NCBI GenBank assembly: GCA_020850025.1
Contig: JADZFI010000052.1
Coordinates: forward strand, 1 to 7,702
Reading direction: 5' to 3'
Source: Saprospiraceae bacterium
GTDB taxonomy: Bacteria > Bacteroidota > Bacteroidia > Chitinophagales > Saprospiraceae
DNA length: 7,702 nt
Shown here: piece by piece, positions 1-5,399 of the stretch
Position numbering within the stretch: the stretch's first letter is position 1
How the letters are laid out: every line of letters starts with the position of its first letter
Made by a program: the position numbers and the translations under genes
The notes under the pieces: model-generated
What the model was told of the DNA's origin: nothing
Seen by the model: the letters and a program-made list of their open reading frames with translations, nothing else
The model's database searches: none

Positions 1-132
1 CTCGATGAAGTGGAAATGATCCATTACCCCGAGCGCAAGTCCAACGTCCATCGTCCAACAGTCCATCGTCCGAAAAGAAGTGCAAAGGTAGGCAGGAAAG
101 TGGAAAAGAAAGGGAAAGGGATGGGAGAATAG
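1..132. other. Possible edge of a neighbouring gene, orientation unresolved
   Basis: Two readings are possible and neither is decisive. On the + strand, frame 1 is open from the window edge to a TAG at 130-132. Its last ~30 codons translate the heptamer array and a Lys/Gly-rich tail, which argues against it being a true coding end. On the - strand, an ATG at 24-22 begins MDHFHFIE and leaves the window, so this could instead be the start of a gene pointing left. The other two + frames stop at 8 and 19. Sequence to the left of the window is needed to decide. Confidence 0.2.
39..72. repeat. Short GTCCAWC heptamer array
   Basis: Four heptamers of the form GTCCAAC/GTCCATC occur at 39-45, 46-52, 53-59 and 61-67. 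One extra A interrupts the phase at 60, and a partial unit GTCCG ends the array at 68-72. The units share the core CGTCC with the larger heptamer element at 4943-5057, so both probably belong to one intergenic repeat family. No function can be read from the sequence. Confidence 0.7.
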
Positions 133-305
133 GATGGATTTGTTGGGGCGGAGGCCAAGATTTGGGGTGTTTGACAAGGAAGACGGCATGGGGCTATAAA
201 CACATTCAGGATGGGCCGATCCGGTCTTGAGCGCAAACTAATGGTTGTGTTTAAATAGGGGATTTGCAGGAAGCGCCAATTATGCTGGTCAATCAGCAAA
301 AAAAG
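73..305. other. Gene-free stretch left of the ATPase
   Basis: No convincing coding frame is visible. A minus-strand open frame at 24-299 is low-complexity, translates the repeats, and has no recognisable domain. The stretch is purine-rich up to about 140, then contains the first copy of the 29-bp direct repeat (140-168). A short imperfect palindrome, TGCTGGTCAATCAGCA, lies at 283-298 and resembles the centre of the larger palindrome just downstream. The remainder, 169-282, shows nothing recognisable. Confidence 0.5.
140..168 (+). repeat. 29-bp direct repeat, left copy
   Basis: This copy matches 1544-1572 at 28 of 29 positions; the only difference is T144 versus C1548. It reads TTGTY followed by a 24-base G-rich block that begins GGGGCGGAGG and ends TTTGGGGT. 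The similarity stops sharply at both ends. The two copies are 1,404 bp apart and bracket the ATPase gene with its upstream palindrome. They could be a target duplication, a recombination product, or two members of a dispersed intergenic repeat family. Confidence 0.85.
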
Positions 306-339
306 CGCGATTTGTGCTGGTTGATCAGCACAAATCGCG
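306..339. promoter_or_regulatory. Perfect 14-bp palindrome before the ATPase gene
   Basis: CGCGATTTGTGCTG (306-319) is exactly complementary to CAGCACAAATCGCG (326-339), with a 6-base loop. Seven A residues precede it (298-304) and a T-rich run follows (342-346). It could therefore be a hairpin terminator working in both directions. It also abuts a likely -7 promoter box, so it could be an operator for a regulator of the downstream gene. Its centre, TGCTGGTTGATCAGCA (315-330), is nearly repeated at 283-298 with two mismatches. A stem this long and perfect is unlikely to be chance; its role is inference. Confidence 0.8.
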
Positions 340-347
340 TATTTTTG
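340..347 (+). promoter_or_regulatory. Candidate Bacteroidota -7 box for the ATPase gene
   Basis: TATTTTTG matches the Bacteroidota -7 consensus TAnnTTTG exactly and ends 18 bp before the chosen ATG at 366. A TTG that could serve as the -33 element lies at 321-323, inside the loop of the palindrome. The gap between them is 16 bases, slightly short of the usual range. If used, transcription would begin about 14 bases before the ATG, which excludes the longer open frame starting at 264. Confidence 0.4.
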
Positions 348-365
348 CTTCCTAATATTGCGCTC

Positions 366-1514
366 ATGCTAATAAAACGCATTCAGGAACAAAATCTTTC
401 AGCTGAACTGGCCGCTGCCAAAAGCAAAGTGCTGGTGCTGTACGGCGCTCGTCAGGTAGGTAAAACCACGCTCATTCATGAAACCTTGCGCGGGTTTCCA
501 GGTAAGGTTCTGGAGATCAATGCCGACAATATTCCCTTTCTGGATAGCCTTTCCAGTCGCAATCTCGACCAACTCAACGGACTGGTTCACGGGTACGATT
601 TATTGTTTGTGGATGAAGCTCAACGCATTCCAGATATAGGCATCAATCTGAAAATATTGCACGACCAGATACCTGAACTAAAAATTATCGCTACCGGCTC
701 TTCATCGTTGGATCTTGCCAATCGTGTTAAGGAGCCGCTGACCGGCCGTACCTGGACCTTTCACTTGTTTCCAGTTTCCGCGGAAGAGTGGGCCTTGCAT
801 CATGGCGCCAATGATCACGAGGTTTCACAAAAATTGCCCGAATGGCTTGTATATGGGCTTTATCCGGAGGTACTTGGTATAGAAAACCGACAAAAAAAGG
901 AGCGGTATCTGCAGGAGCTTACACAATCTTATCTATACAAGGATATTTTAGCTCTGGCTAATATCCGCTACCCGGAAAAGTTGCGCCAGATACTGAAAAT
1001 GCTGGCTTGGCAGGCAGGAAATCTGATATCCATAAATGAATTAGCCAATACCCTGCAAATCAACAGAGATGCCGTAAACAATTACATTGACCTCCTGGAA
1101 AAAGCTTTTGTTATCTTCAGATTAAGCGGATTTAGCCGAAACCTGCGCAAGGAGATGGTTAAAATGGACAAGATATATTTCTATGACTTAGGGGTACGGA
1201 ATGCCTTGATCGAGAACTATCAGCCACCGGCCACCCGGCAGGATATTGGTCAGTTATGGGAAAATTTCCTTATGGTTGAGCGATTAAAAACCTCTGCCTA
1301 TCATTTTCACCATGCCAACAGGTATTTCTGGCGCACACAAACAGGGGCGGAACTTGATTATGTAGAGGAATATGGCGGCCGGCTACATGGCTACGAATTC
1401 AAGTGGGGTGCTAAAATTGCCCGAGCACCCGGGACTTGGACAGAAACCTACAAAGAAGCCACGTATAAATGTATCAACACTGATAATTTCATGGACTTTG
1501 TGTGTTTGCGTTAG
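366..1514 (+). CDS. AAA+ ATPase with DUF4143 domain (ATP-binding protein)
   Basis: A 382-residue predicted cytoplasmic protein of the AAA_14/DUF4143 family. Walker A is GARQVGKTT (27-35), Walker B is LLFVDEAQRI (79-88), and the sensor-1 strand is IIATGSSSLDL (107-117). A winged-helix-like segment follows (about 206-255). The C-terminal DUF4143 region keeps a PD-(D/E)xK nuclease-type set: E299 in WENF, D331 in GAELDYV, and E344-x-K346 in YEFKW. All key residues look intact. The frame is open back to 264, but those 34 extra codons translate the palindrome, so ATG 366 is preferred. Such proteins are common, often multicopy, and of unestablished biological role; a DNA-acting or mobile-element-linked role is only a guess. 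The gene is AT-richer than its right neighbour, with two counted 60-base blocks at 37% and 40% GC, and direct repeats lie on both sides. Confidence 0.93.
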   Translation: MLIKRIQEQNLSAELAAAKSKVLVLYGARQVGKTTLIHETLRGFPGKVLEINADNIPFLDSLSSRNLDQLNGLVHGYDLLFVDEAQRIPDIGINLKILHDQIPELKIIATGSSSLDLANRVKEPLTGRTWTFHLFPVSAEEWALHHGANDHEVSQKLPEWLVYGLYPEVLGIENRQKKERYLQELTQSYLYKDILALANIRYPEKLRQILKMLAWQAGNLISINELANTLQINRDAVNNYIDLLEKAFVIFRLSGFSRNLRKEMVKMDKIYFYDLGVRNALIENYQPPATRQDIGQLWENFLMVERLKTSAYHFHHANRYFWRTQTGAELDYVEEYGGRLHGYEFKWGAKIARAPGTWTETYKEATYKCINTDNFMDFVCLR

Positions 1515-1543
1515 GCTATCAAAAATAGAAGAAAGGGGCAGAA

Positions 1544-1572
1544 TTGTCGGGGCGGAGGCCAAGATTTGGGGT
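1544..1572 (+). repeat. 29-bp direct repeat, right copy
   Basis: Second copy of the repeat at 140-168, in the same orientation and with one mismatch. It starts 30 bp after the ATPase stop codon and ends 42 bp before the haloperoxidase-like ATG, so it fills much of the 100-bp gap between those genes. The frame of the haloperoxidase-like gene is open leftward through this repeat as far as 1372. That extension runs out of frame over the ATPase and is not credible coding sequence. Confidence 0.85.
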
Positions 1573-1614
1573 CGGGTTTACTACCTGTTGAATTTGGCTC
1601 GTACTTTTGTCTTC

Positions 1615-3687
1615 ATGCGTCAATACCCGTTTGTTCGAACTGCCACTATCTTCTTATTCTTCCTTGGTGCAGCCTTCAGGCTCCCCGCCCAGCACAGCAT
1701 TGCGCGGGAGTGGAGCGAGGCTGTGTTAAAAACCATAGACGAAGACCTGGCCCGGCCCGCCGTGCAGGCCCGGAATCTGTTCCATTTTTCTGTGGCCATG
1801 TACGATGCCTGGGCGGCTTACGATACCACCGCGCGCCCCTACATGCTGGGCCAAACCACGGCTTCCGGCTTTACCTGTCCCTGCAAGGGGGTGCCCGCGC
1901 CCAAGGATGTGGAAGCGGCGCGCAATGAGGCCATCAGCTTTGCCGCCTACCGTTTTCTGACCTCCCGCTTTACCCATTCGCCGCAGGCATCGGGGGTAAT
2001 GACGCGTTTTCGGGATATGATGACCAAACACGGGTACGACTACCGTAATCATTCCATTGACTACACCTCCGGCTCTCCGGCGGCACTCGGCAATTACATT
2101 GCCCAATGTGTGCTGCAAATGGGTTCCAAAGACGGCTCCAACGAAGAAAATAACTACTCCAATACCAAATACCAGCCTGCCAACCCGCCCATGGAGGTGA
2201 TACGGCCGGGTGCGGGGCAGGTGCAGGACCCCAATCGCTGGCAGCCGGTGAAAATGCGCCGCGCGCTCGACAACGATGGCTACCCTATGCTGGAATGTCG
2301 CTGCGGTGGCAAACCCCTGTGGATGCTGATTGATTCCATTGACGGCAGCGGCCGCCGCCTTACCGGCACCCAAAGTTGCCAAACGCCCCACTGGGGCCGC
2401 GTAACGCCCTTTGCCCTGAAACGAACCGACCAAAAAGTATTTGTGCGCGATCGGCAGGATTTCAGGCTCTACTTCGATCCCGGCGCAGATTTTCTCCCCC
2501 GCCTGGATACCGCCAAAGGCGCCGGTTCAAGTGCCGACTACCAGTGGAACTACGCCCTGGTGGCCGCCTGGTCGGGGCTGCTCTCGCCCGCCGATGGCGT
2601 GATGTGGGACGTATCGCCCGGGGCCATGGGCAATGTGTCGCGTTATCCTTCCAAGCTGGCAGAGCTTCGCGATTTTTACGGACTCGAAACCGGTAAGGAT
2701 CCCGGCGCCGGGCACACCCTCAATCCGCGCACCGGGCAGCCTTATACTCCGCTACAGGTTCCGCGCGGCGATTTCACCCGGGTGGCGGCGCATTATTGGA
2801 GTGAAGGCCCCAACCAGGAAACAGCCGCCGGGCATTGGCTCACCTTGCTGCACTACGTCAGCGATCAACCCGGCTTAAATAAGAAAATCAACGGAAAAGG
2901 ACAAGCGGTAAACGATCTGGAATGGGACGTAAAAGCTTGTTTTGTACTCAGCGGCGCTCTGCACGATGCCGCCATTGCCGCCTGGGGCGTAAAGGGATGG
3001 TACGACAGCGCCCGGCCGCTCACGGCCCTGCGCTTTATGGCTGCCAAAGGACAAAGCACGAGTCCGCAGGAACCCTCCTACCATCCGGCAGGTATTCCGC
3101 TTCTGCCCGGACGCATTGAGGTGATCAAAAAAGGCGATCCGCTGGCCGGCGCTAAAAACGTCAACCTGGGCAAAATCAAATTTTTTGCCTGGAAGGGTCC
3201 TTCCATGATTGCTGATTCCACCACCGACATGGCCGGCACAGGCTGGATATTGGCGGAAAACTGGTATCCGTACCAGCCTAAATGGTTCATCAGTCCGCCG
3301 TACTCCGGTTTTGTATCCGGTCATTCCGCCCTGGCCCATGCCGGTGCAGAGGCTCTAAGCTGGCTCACCGGCGATGCTTATTTCCCCGGCGGACTCGGCG
3401 AGTACACCGTTAAGGCGAACAGCATGTTTCTCCAATACGAAAAAGGCCCAAGTGTAGACGTCACCCTTCAATGGGCCACCTACCGCGATGCGGCAGATCA
3501 GGCCTCGCTCTCGCGCATCTGGAGCGGCACGGAAGCGCCTTTCGACGATATTCCCGGCCGGATCATCGGCGCTGAAGTGGGTCGAGGCGCCGTGCAGTTT
3601 GCCAGAACCTACCTGTTCAAAGACCGCGACGGGGATGGGGTGCTCAGCGATGAGGATAAGAATGACGCCGATGCGGGCGTGAAGTAA
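1615..3687 (+). CDS. Exported vanadium-haloperoxidase-like (PAP2-fold) protein with altered active site
   Basis: A 690-residue protein. ATG 1615 is chosen because it begins a clear signal peptide, MRQYPFVRTATIFLFFLGAA, with likely cleavage LPA25|Q26; upstream codons overlap the ATPase gene and the repeat. Three family motifs occur in order. Motif 1 is KGWYDSARP (K460, R467), with the KX6RP spacing of vanadium haloperoxidases. Motif 2 is SGHS (S568, G569, H570). Motif 3 is SRIWSGTEAPFDDIPG (R634, D644). In family enzymes the sixth residue after the motif-3 Arg is the His that binds vanadate, or the phosphorylated His of PAP2 phosphatases; here it is E640. Two CxC pairs (C88/C90, C228/C230) and C255 are also present. 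The end carries an EF-hand-like acidic loop (670-681). No T9SS sorting domain is seen. It probably acts outside the cytoplasm; halide oxidation cannot be assumed. A DUF1080 gene follows 43 bp downstream. Confidence 0.88.
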   Translation: MRQYPFVRTATIFLFFLGAAFRLPAQHSIAREWSEAVLKTIDEDLARPAVQARNLFHFSVAMYDAWAAYDTTARPYMLGQTTASGFTCPCKGVPAPKDVEAARNEAISFAAYRFLTSRFTHSPQASGVMTRFRDMMTKHGYDYRNHSIDYTSGSPAALGNYIAQCVLQMGSKDGSNEENNYSNTKYQPANPPMEVIRPGAGQVQDPNRWQPVKMRRALDNDGYPMLECRCGGKPLWMLIDSIDGSGRRLTGTQSCQTPHWGRVTPFALKRTDQKVFVRDRQDFRLYFDPGADFLPRLDTAKGAGSSADYQWNYALVAAWSGLLSPADGVMWDVSPGAMGNVSRYPSKLAELRDFYGLETGKDPGAGHTLNPRTGQPYTPLQVPRGDFTRVAAHYWSEGPNQETAAGHWLTLLHYVSDQPGLNKKINGKGQAVNDLEWDVKACFVLSGALHDAAIAAWGVKGWYDSARPLTALRFMAAKGQSTSPQEPSYHPAGIPLLPGRIEVIKKGDPLAGAKNVNLGKIKFFAWKGPSMIADSTTDMAGTGWILAENWYPYQPKWFISPPYSGFVSGHSALAHAGAEALSWLTGDAYFPGGLGEYTVKANSMFLQYEKGPSVDVTLQWATYRDAADQASLSRIWSGTEAPFDDIPGRIIGAEVGRGAVQFARTYLFKDRDGDGVLSDEDKNDADAGVK

Positions 3688-3730
3688 TGCAAACCCTGTC
3701 TCCAAAGCCCCGGCGGGGCGACAACCATCT

Positions 3731-4465
3731 ATGCAACGTATAAACTTCGTTTTGTTTCTGCTGATGTTCGGTGTCAGCTACCTCTCCGCCCAAATCACCG
3801 ATCCCAAAGCTACCGAAGTGTGGACGCCCGTGCCGCGGGTGGTAACGCCCGGATCGGGCTCCCTGGCGCCGTCGGATGCCATCGTGTTGTTCGACGGCAC
3901 GAATTGGAAGGAATGGCAAAGCGCGCGCGACATCTCCGCCGTAACCTGGACGCTGCAGGAGGGCGCCGGCACGGTGAAGCCCGGTGCAGGCGATATCCTT
4001 AGCCGGCGCAGTTTTGGCGATGTGCAATTGCATTTGGAATTCAGAACCCCTGAAGTGGTGAAAGGAGAGGGGCAAGGCCGGGGCAACAGCGGAGTTTTTC
4101 TCCAAAACCGCTACGAAGTGCAGGTGCTGGATGGTTACGAAAACCGCACCTACTCCAACGGCCAAACTGGCAGCATTTACAAACAAAGCATTCCACTGGT
4201 AAACGCCTGCCGAAAGCCGGGCGAATGGCAGAGTTACGATATGCTCTATACGGCCCCCCGCTTCAATGCCGACGGAATGCTAACGGCCCCGGCGCGCATC
4301 ACCGTGTTGCACAACGGGGTGGTGATCCAGTTGAATACCGAGATTAAAGGCCCTACCGAGTACATCGGATTGCCGGTTTATCAGGCGCACGGCAAAGGGC
4401 CCATCAAGCTGCAGGACCACGGTGATCTGGTGAGTTACCGGAATATTTGGGTGAGAGAGCTTTAA
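3731..4465 (+). CDS. Exported DUF1080 (3-keto-disaccharide hydrolase-like) protein
   Basis: A 244-residue protein with a signal peptide, MQRINFVLFLLMFGVSYLSA, and likely cleavage at A20|Q21. The mature part is a single DUF1080 domain (PF06439, a concanavalin-like jelly roll). Family hallmarks are visible: the opening strand IVLFDGTNWKEW (51-62), the central NSGVFLQNRYEVQVLDGY (119-136), GSIY (147-150), the WQSYDMLY strand (166-173), and the closing KLQDHGDLVSYRNIWVREL (226-244). Members are linked to hydrolysis of 3-keto-glycosides, though many are uncharacterised carbohydrate-active or binding proteins, so the substrate is unknown. The start is supported by the signal peptide. It lies 43 bp after the haloperoxidase-like gene on the same strand, with no obvious terminator between, so co-transcription is plausible. 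Its stop is 6 bp from the convergent ybeY stop. Confidence 0.9.
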   Translation: MQRINFVLFLLMFGVSYLSAQITDPKATEVWTPVPRVVTPGSGSLAPSDAIVLFDGTNWKEWQSARDISAVTWTLQEGAGTVKPGAGDILSRRSFGDVQLHLEFRTPEVVKGEGQGRGNSGVFLQNRYEVQVLDGYENRTYSNGQTGSIYKQSIPLVNACRKPGEWQSYDMLYTAPRFNADGMLTAPARITVLHNGVVIQLNTEIKGPTEYIGLPVYQAHGKGPIKLQDHGDLVSYRNIWVREL

Positions 4466-4472
4466 GAGCTCT
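4456..4472. terminator. Small hairpin in the convergent gene junction
   Basis: AGAGCT (4456-4461) pairs with AGCTCT (4467-4472) across a 5-base loop. The hairpin spans the stop codon of the DUF1080 gene and reaches the stop codon of ybeY. With only 6 bp between two convergent genes, any terminator must overlap the coding ends, and a symmetric hairpin could serve both. The stem is short and there is no T-run directly after it, so this is a weak candidate. Confidence 0.25.
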
Positions 4473-4921
4473 TACAATCTCCCCAAGTAAAAATCCTCTT
4501 TCTCCCGCATGCGTTTTTCCTCTTCGTCGGATTTATCAAGATAACCACAGAGGTGCAGCACGCCGTGTACCAGCACCCGGCACAATTCCAGTTCAAAAGG
4601 CACCTCAAGGCGCTGGGCGTTGTCGGCCACTCGGTCGTAGCTGATGAATACATCCCCGTGTACGGCCTGGTCTGAGTAAGGAAAAGTAATGACGTCGGTG
4701 TAATAATCGTGGTCCAGGTATTCCACGTTCATTTCGCGCAGTTTTTCGTCGGTACAAAACACATACTGCACCTCTACAAACTCCTTTCCTTCGCTTTCGG
4801 CCACGCCCTGCAGCCAACTGCTCAGCCGCTGCTCATTGGGCAATTCAAAGGAAACCTCTTCAAAATGGAAGGATACCGGCGCTTCAGGCGCCTCGTCGCG
4901 TAGTTCCGGAAAGTCAATCAT
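4472..4921 (-). CDS. ybeY: Endoribonuclease YbeY (rRNA maturation factor, UPF0054)
   Basis: A 149-residue cytoplasmic protein, close to the usual family length. YbeY is a metal-dependent RNase involved in 16S rRNA 3'-end maturation and ribosome quality control. The family core is clear: LREMNVEYLDHDYYTDVITFPY (61-82), GDVFISYDRVADNA (89-102), and the metal motif HGVLHLCGYLDK (119-130). H119 and H123 match the first two ligands of the HGxLHLxGYDH signature, but the third His position is D129. From memory, Asp here is usual in Bacteroidota homologues, so activity is not necessarily lost. The acidic/basic C-terminal helix EEEKRMREKEDFYL also fits the group. ATG 4921 gives a standard N-terminus. 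The upstream leader is nearly filled by the heptamer inverted-repeat element. Confidence 0.95.
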   Translation of the reverse strand: MIDFPELRDEAPEAPVSFHFEEVSFELPNEQRLSSWLQGVAESEGKEFVEVQYVFCTDEKLREMNVEYLDHDYYTDVITFPYSDQAVHGDVFISYDRVADNAQRLEVPFELELCRVLVHGVLHLCGYLDKSDEEEKRMREKEDFYLGRL

Positions 4922-4942
4922 GGGGCAAAGATCGGAATTTTT

Positions 4943-5057
4943 GACGGCTTACGGCTTACGGCTTACGGTGGACGGCCTACGGTGGACGGTGGGTTGTGCC
5001 ACGCCGTCCACCGTAGGCCGTTTACCGTCCACCGTAGGCCGTCTACCGTAAGCCGTC
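4943..5057. repeat. Heptamer-built inverted-repeat element (115 bp)
   Basis: The left arm is seven consecutive heptamers of form ACGGNNN (4944-4992), using CTT three times, TGG three times and CCT once. An 11-base centre follows (4993-5003). The right arm is seven full heptamers of form CCGTNNN (5004-5052) plus CCGTC. The inner arms, 4965-4989 and 5004-5028, can pair over 25 bp with 23 Watson-Crick pairs and two G-T pairs. The innermost 18 pairs are perfect, around a 14-base loop. The last base of the element is the first base of the CTA that encodes the stop codon of the minus-strand gene to its right. In the minus direction the hairpin is followed by A's, not T's, so it is not a standard terminator for that gene. 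Confidence 0.88.
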
Positions 5058-5389
5058 TAAATACACGGCAACACCCGAACCGTTACGGAGCTGGTGAGTC
5101 GGCAGCCGCCTTTGGTGACTACGGTGACTTCGTAAGTGCCTTCCTCGCGTACGCGGAGGAAGCGGTCTTGCACACCGGTGTTCCACTCAAAACTTTCGTA
5201 GTCTCCTTCTGCTTTGAGGATGGCTTCTCCGCCTTTGCAGATGGTGGTTGGGCCTGATATGTTCACTCCCGGGGAGCGATAGGCCGGTTTGGGCGCAGGA
5301 GTGGGTGTCTCTGCGGGTTCTGGTTTGGTGGACTGCGCATGCAGCGTAACGCCGAGCAGCAGGAATGCGGAGAGCAGCAGGGTGCGCAT
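5057..5389 (-). CDS. Small secreted protein with one PKD/Ig-like domain
   Basis: A 110-residue protein. A signal peptide, MRTLLLSAFLLLGVTLHA, has likely cleavage at A18|Q19. Residues 21-40 form a Pro/Ala/Thr-rich linker. Residues 44-107 look like one beta-sandwich of the PKD/Ig-like type common in Bacteroidota surface proteins: a GPTTICKGGEAILKAEG start, an FEWNTG strand and GTYEVTVVTKGGC. C51 and C96 are placed to form a disulphide. A third Cys (C109) is next to last. There is no catalytic motif and no C-terminal sorting domain, so it is probably a small periplasmic or surface accessory protein; its partner is unknown. It starts 10 bp after the stop of the beta-barrel gene, suggesting one transcript. 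Family assignment rests on pattern only. Confidence 0.8.
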   Translation of the reverse strand: MRTLLLSAFLLLGVTLHAQSTKPEPAETPTPAPKPAYRSPGVNISGPTTICKGGEAILKAEGDYESFEWNTGVQDRFLRVREEGTYEVTVVTKGGCRLTSSVTVRVLPCI

Positions 5390-5399
5390 AAAAATGAGC

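Noticed and set aside
24..299. 91-codon minus-strand open frame
   Set aside because: It translates the heptamer array and the 29-bp repeat, is low-complexity, and shows no domain or plausible leader.
264..365. N-terminal extension of the ATPase gene
   Set aside because: The 34 codons lie over the palindrome and the likely promoter; the family core begins naturally at MLIKRIQEQ (366).
1602..1609. Exact TAnnTTTG box (TACTTTTG) before the haloperoxidase-like gene
   Set aside because: It ends only 5 bp before the ATG, which would give a leaderless transcript, and there is no -33 TTG at suitable spacing.
1372..1614. N-terminal extension of the haloperoxidase-like gene
   Set aside because: It overlaps the ATPase in another frame and translates the direct repeat; the signal peptide starts at 1615.
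1726..2433. 235-codon minus-strand open frame opposite the haloperoxidase-like gene
   Set aside because: It is antisense to a well-supported coding sequence in GC-rich DNA; its Ala/Gly/Arg-rich translation has no recognisable motif.
3707..3719. GCCCC/GGGGC hairpin between the haloperoxidase-like and DUF1080 genes
   Set aside because: It has only a 5-bp stem with a 3-base loop and no T-run after it, so it does not support a terminator.
3644..4186. 180-codon minus-strand open frame spanning the haloperoxidase/DUF1080 junction
   Set aside because: It is a shadow of the DUF1080 gene, whose signal peptide and domain motifs are clear on the + strand.
4943..5057. CRISPR array
   Set aside because: The units are 7 bp, with no 20-40 bp spacers between longer repeats and no cas genes nearby.
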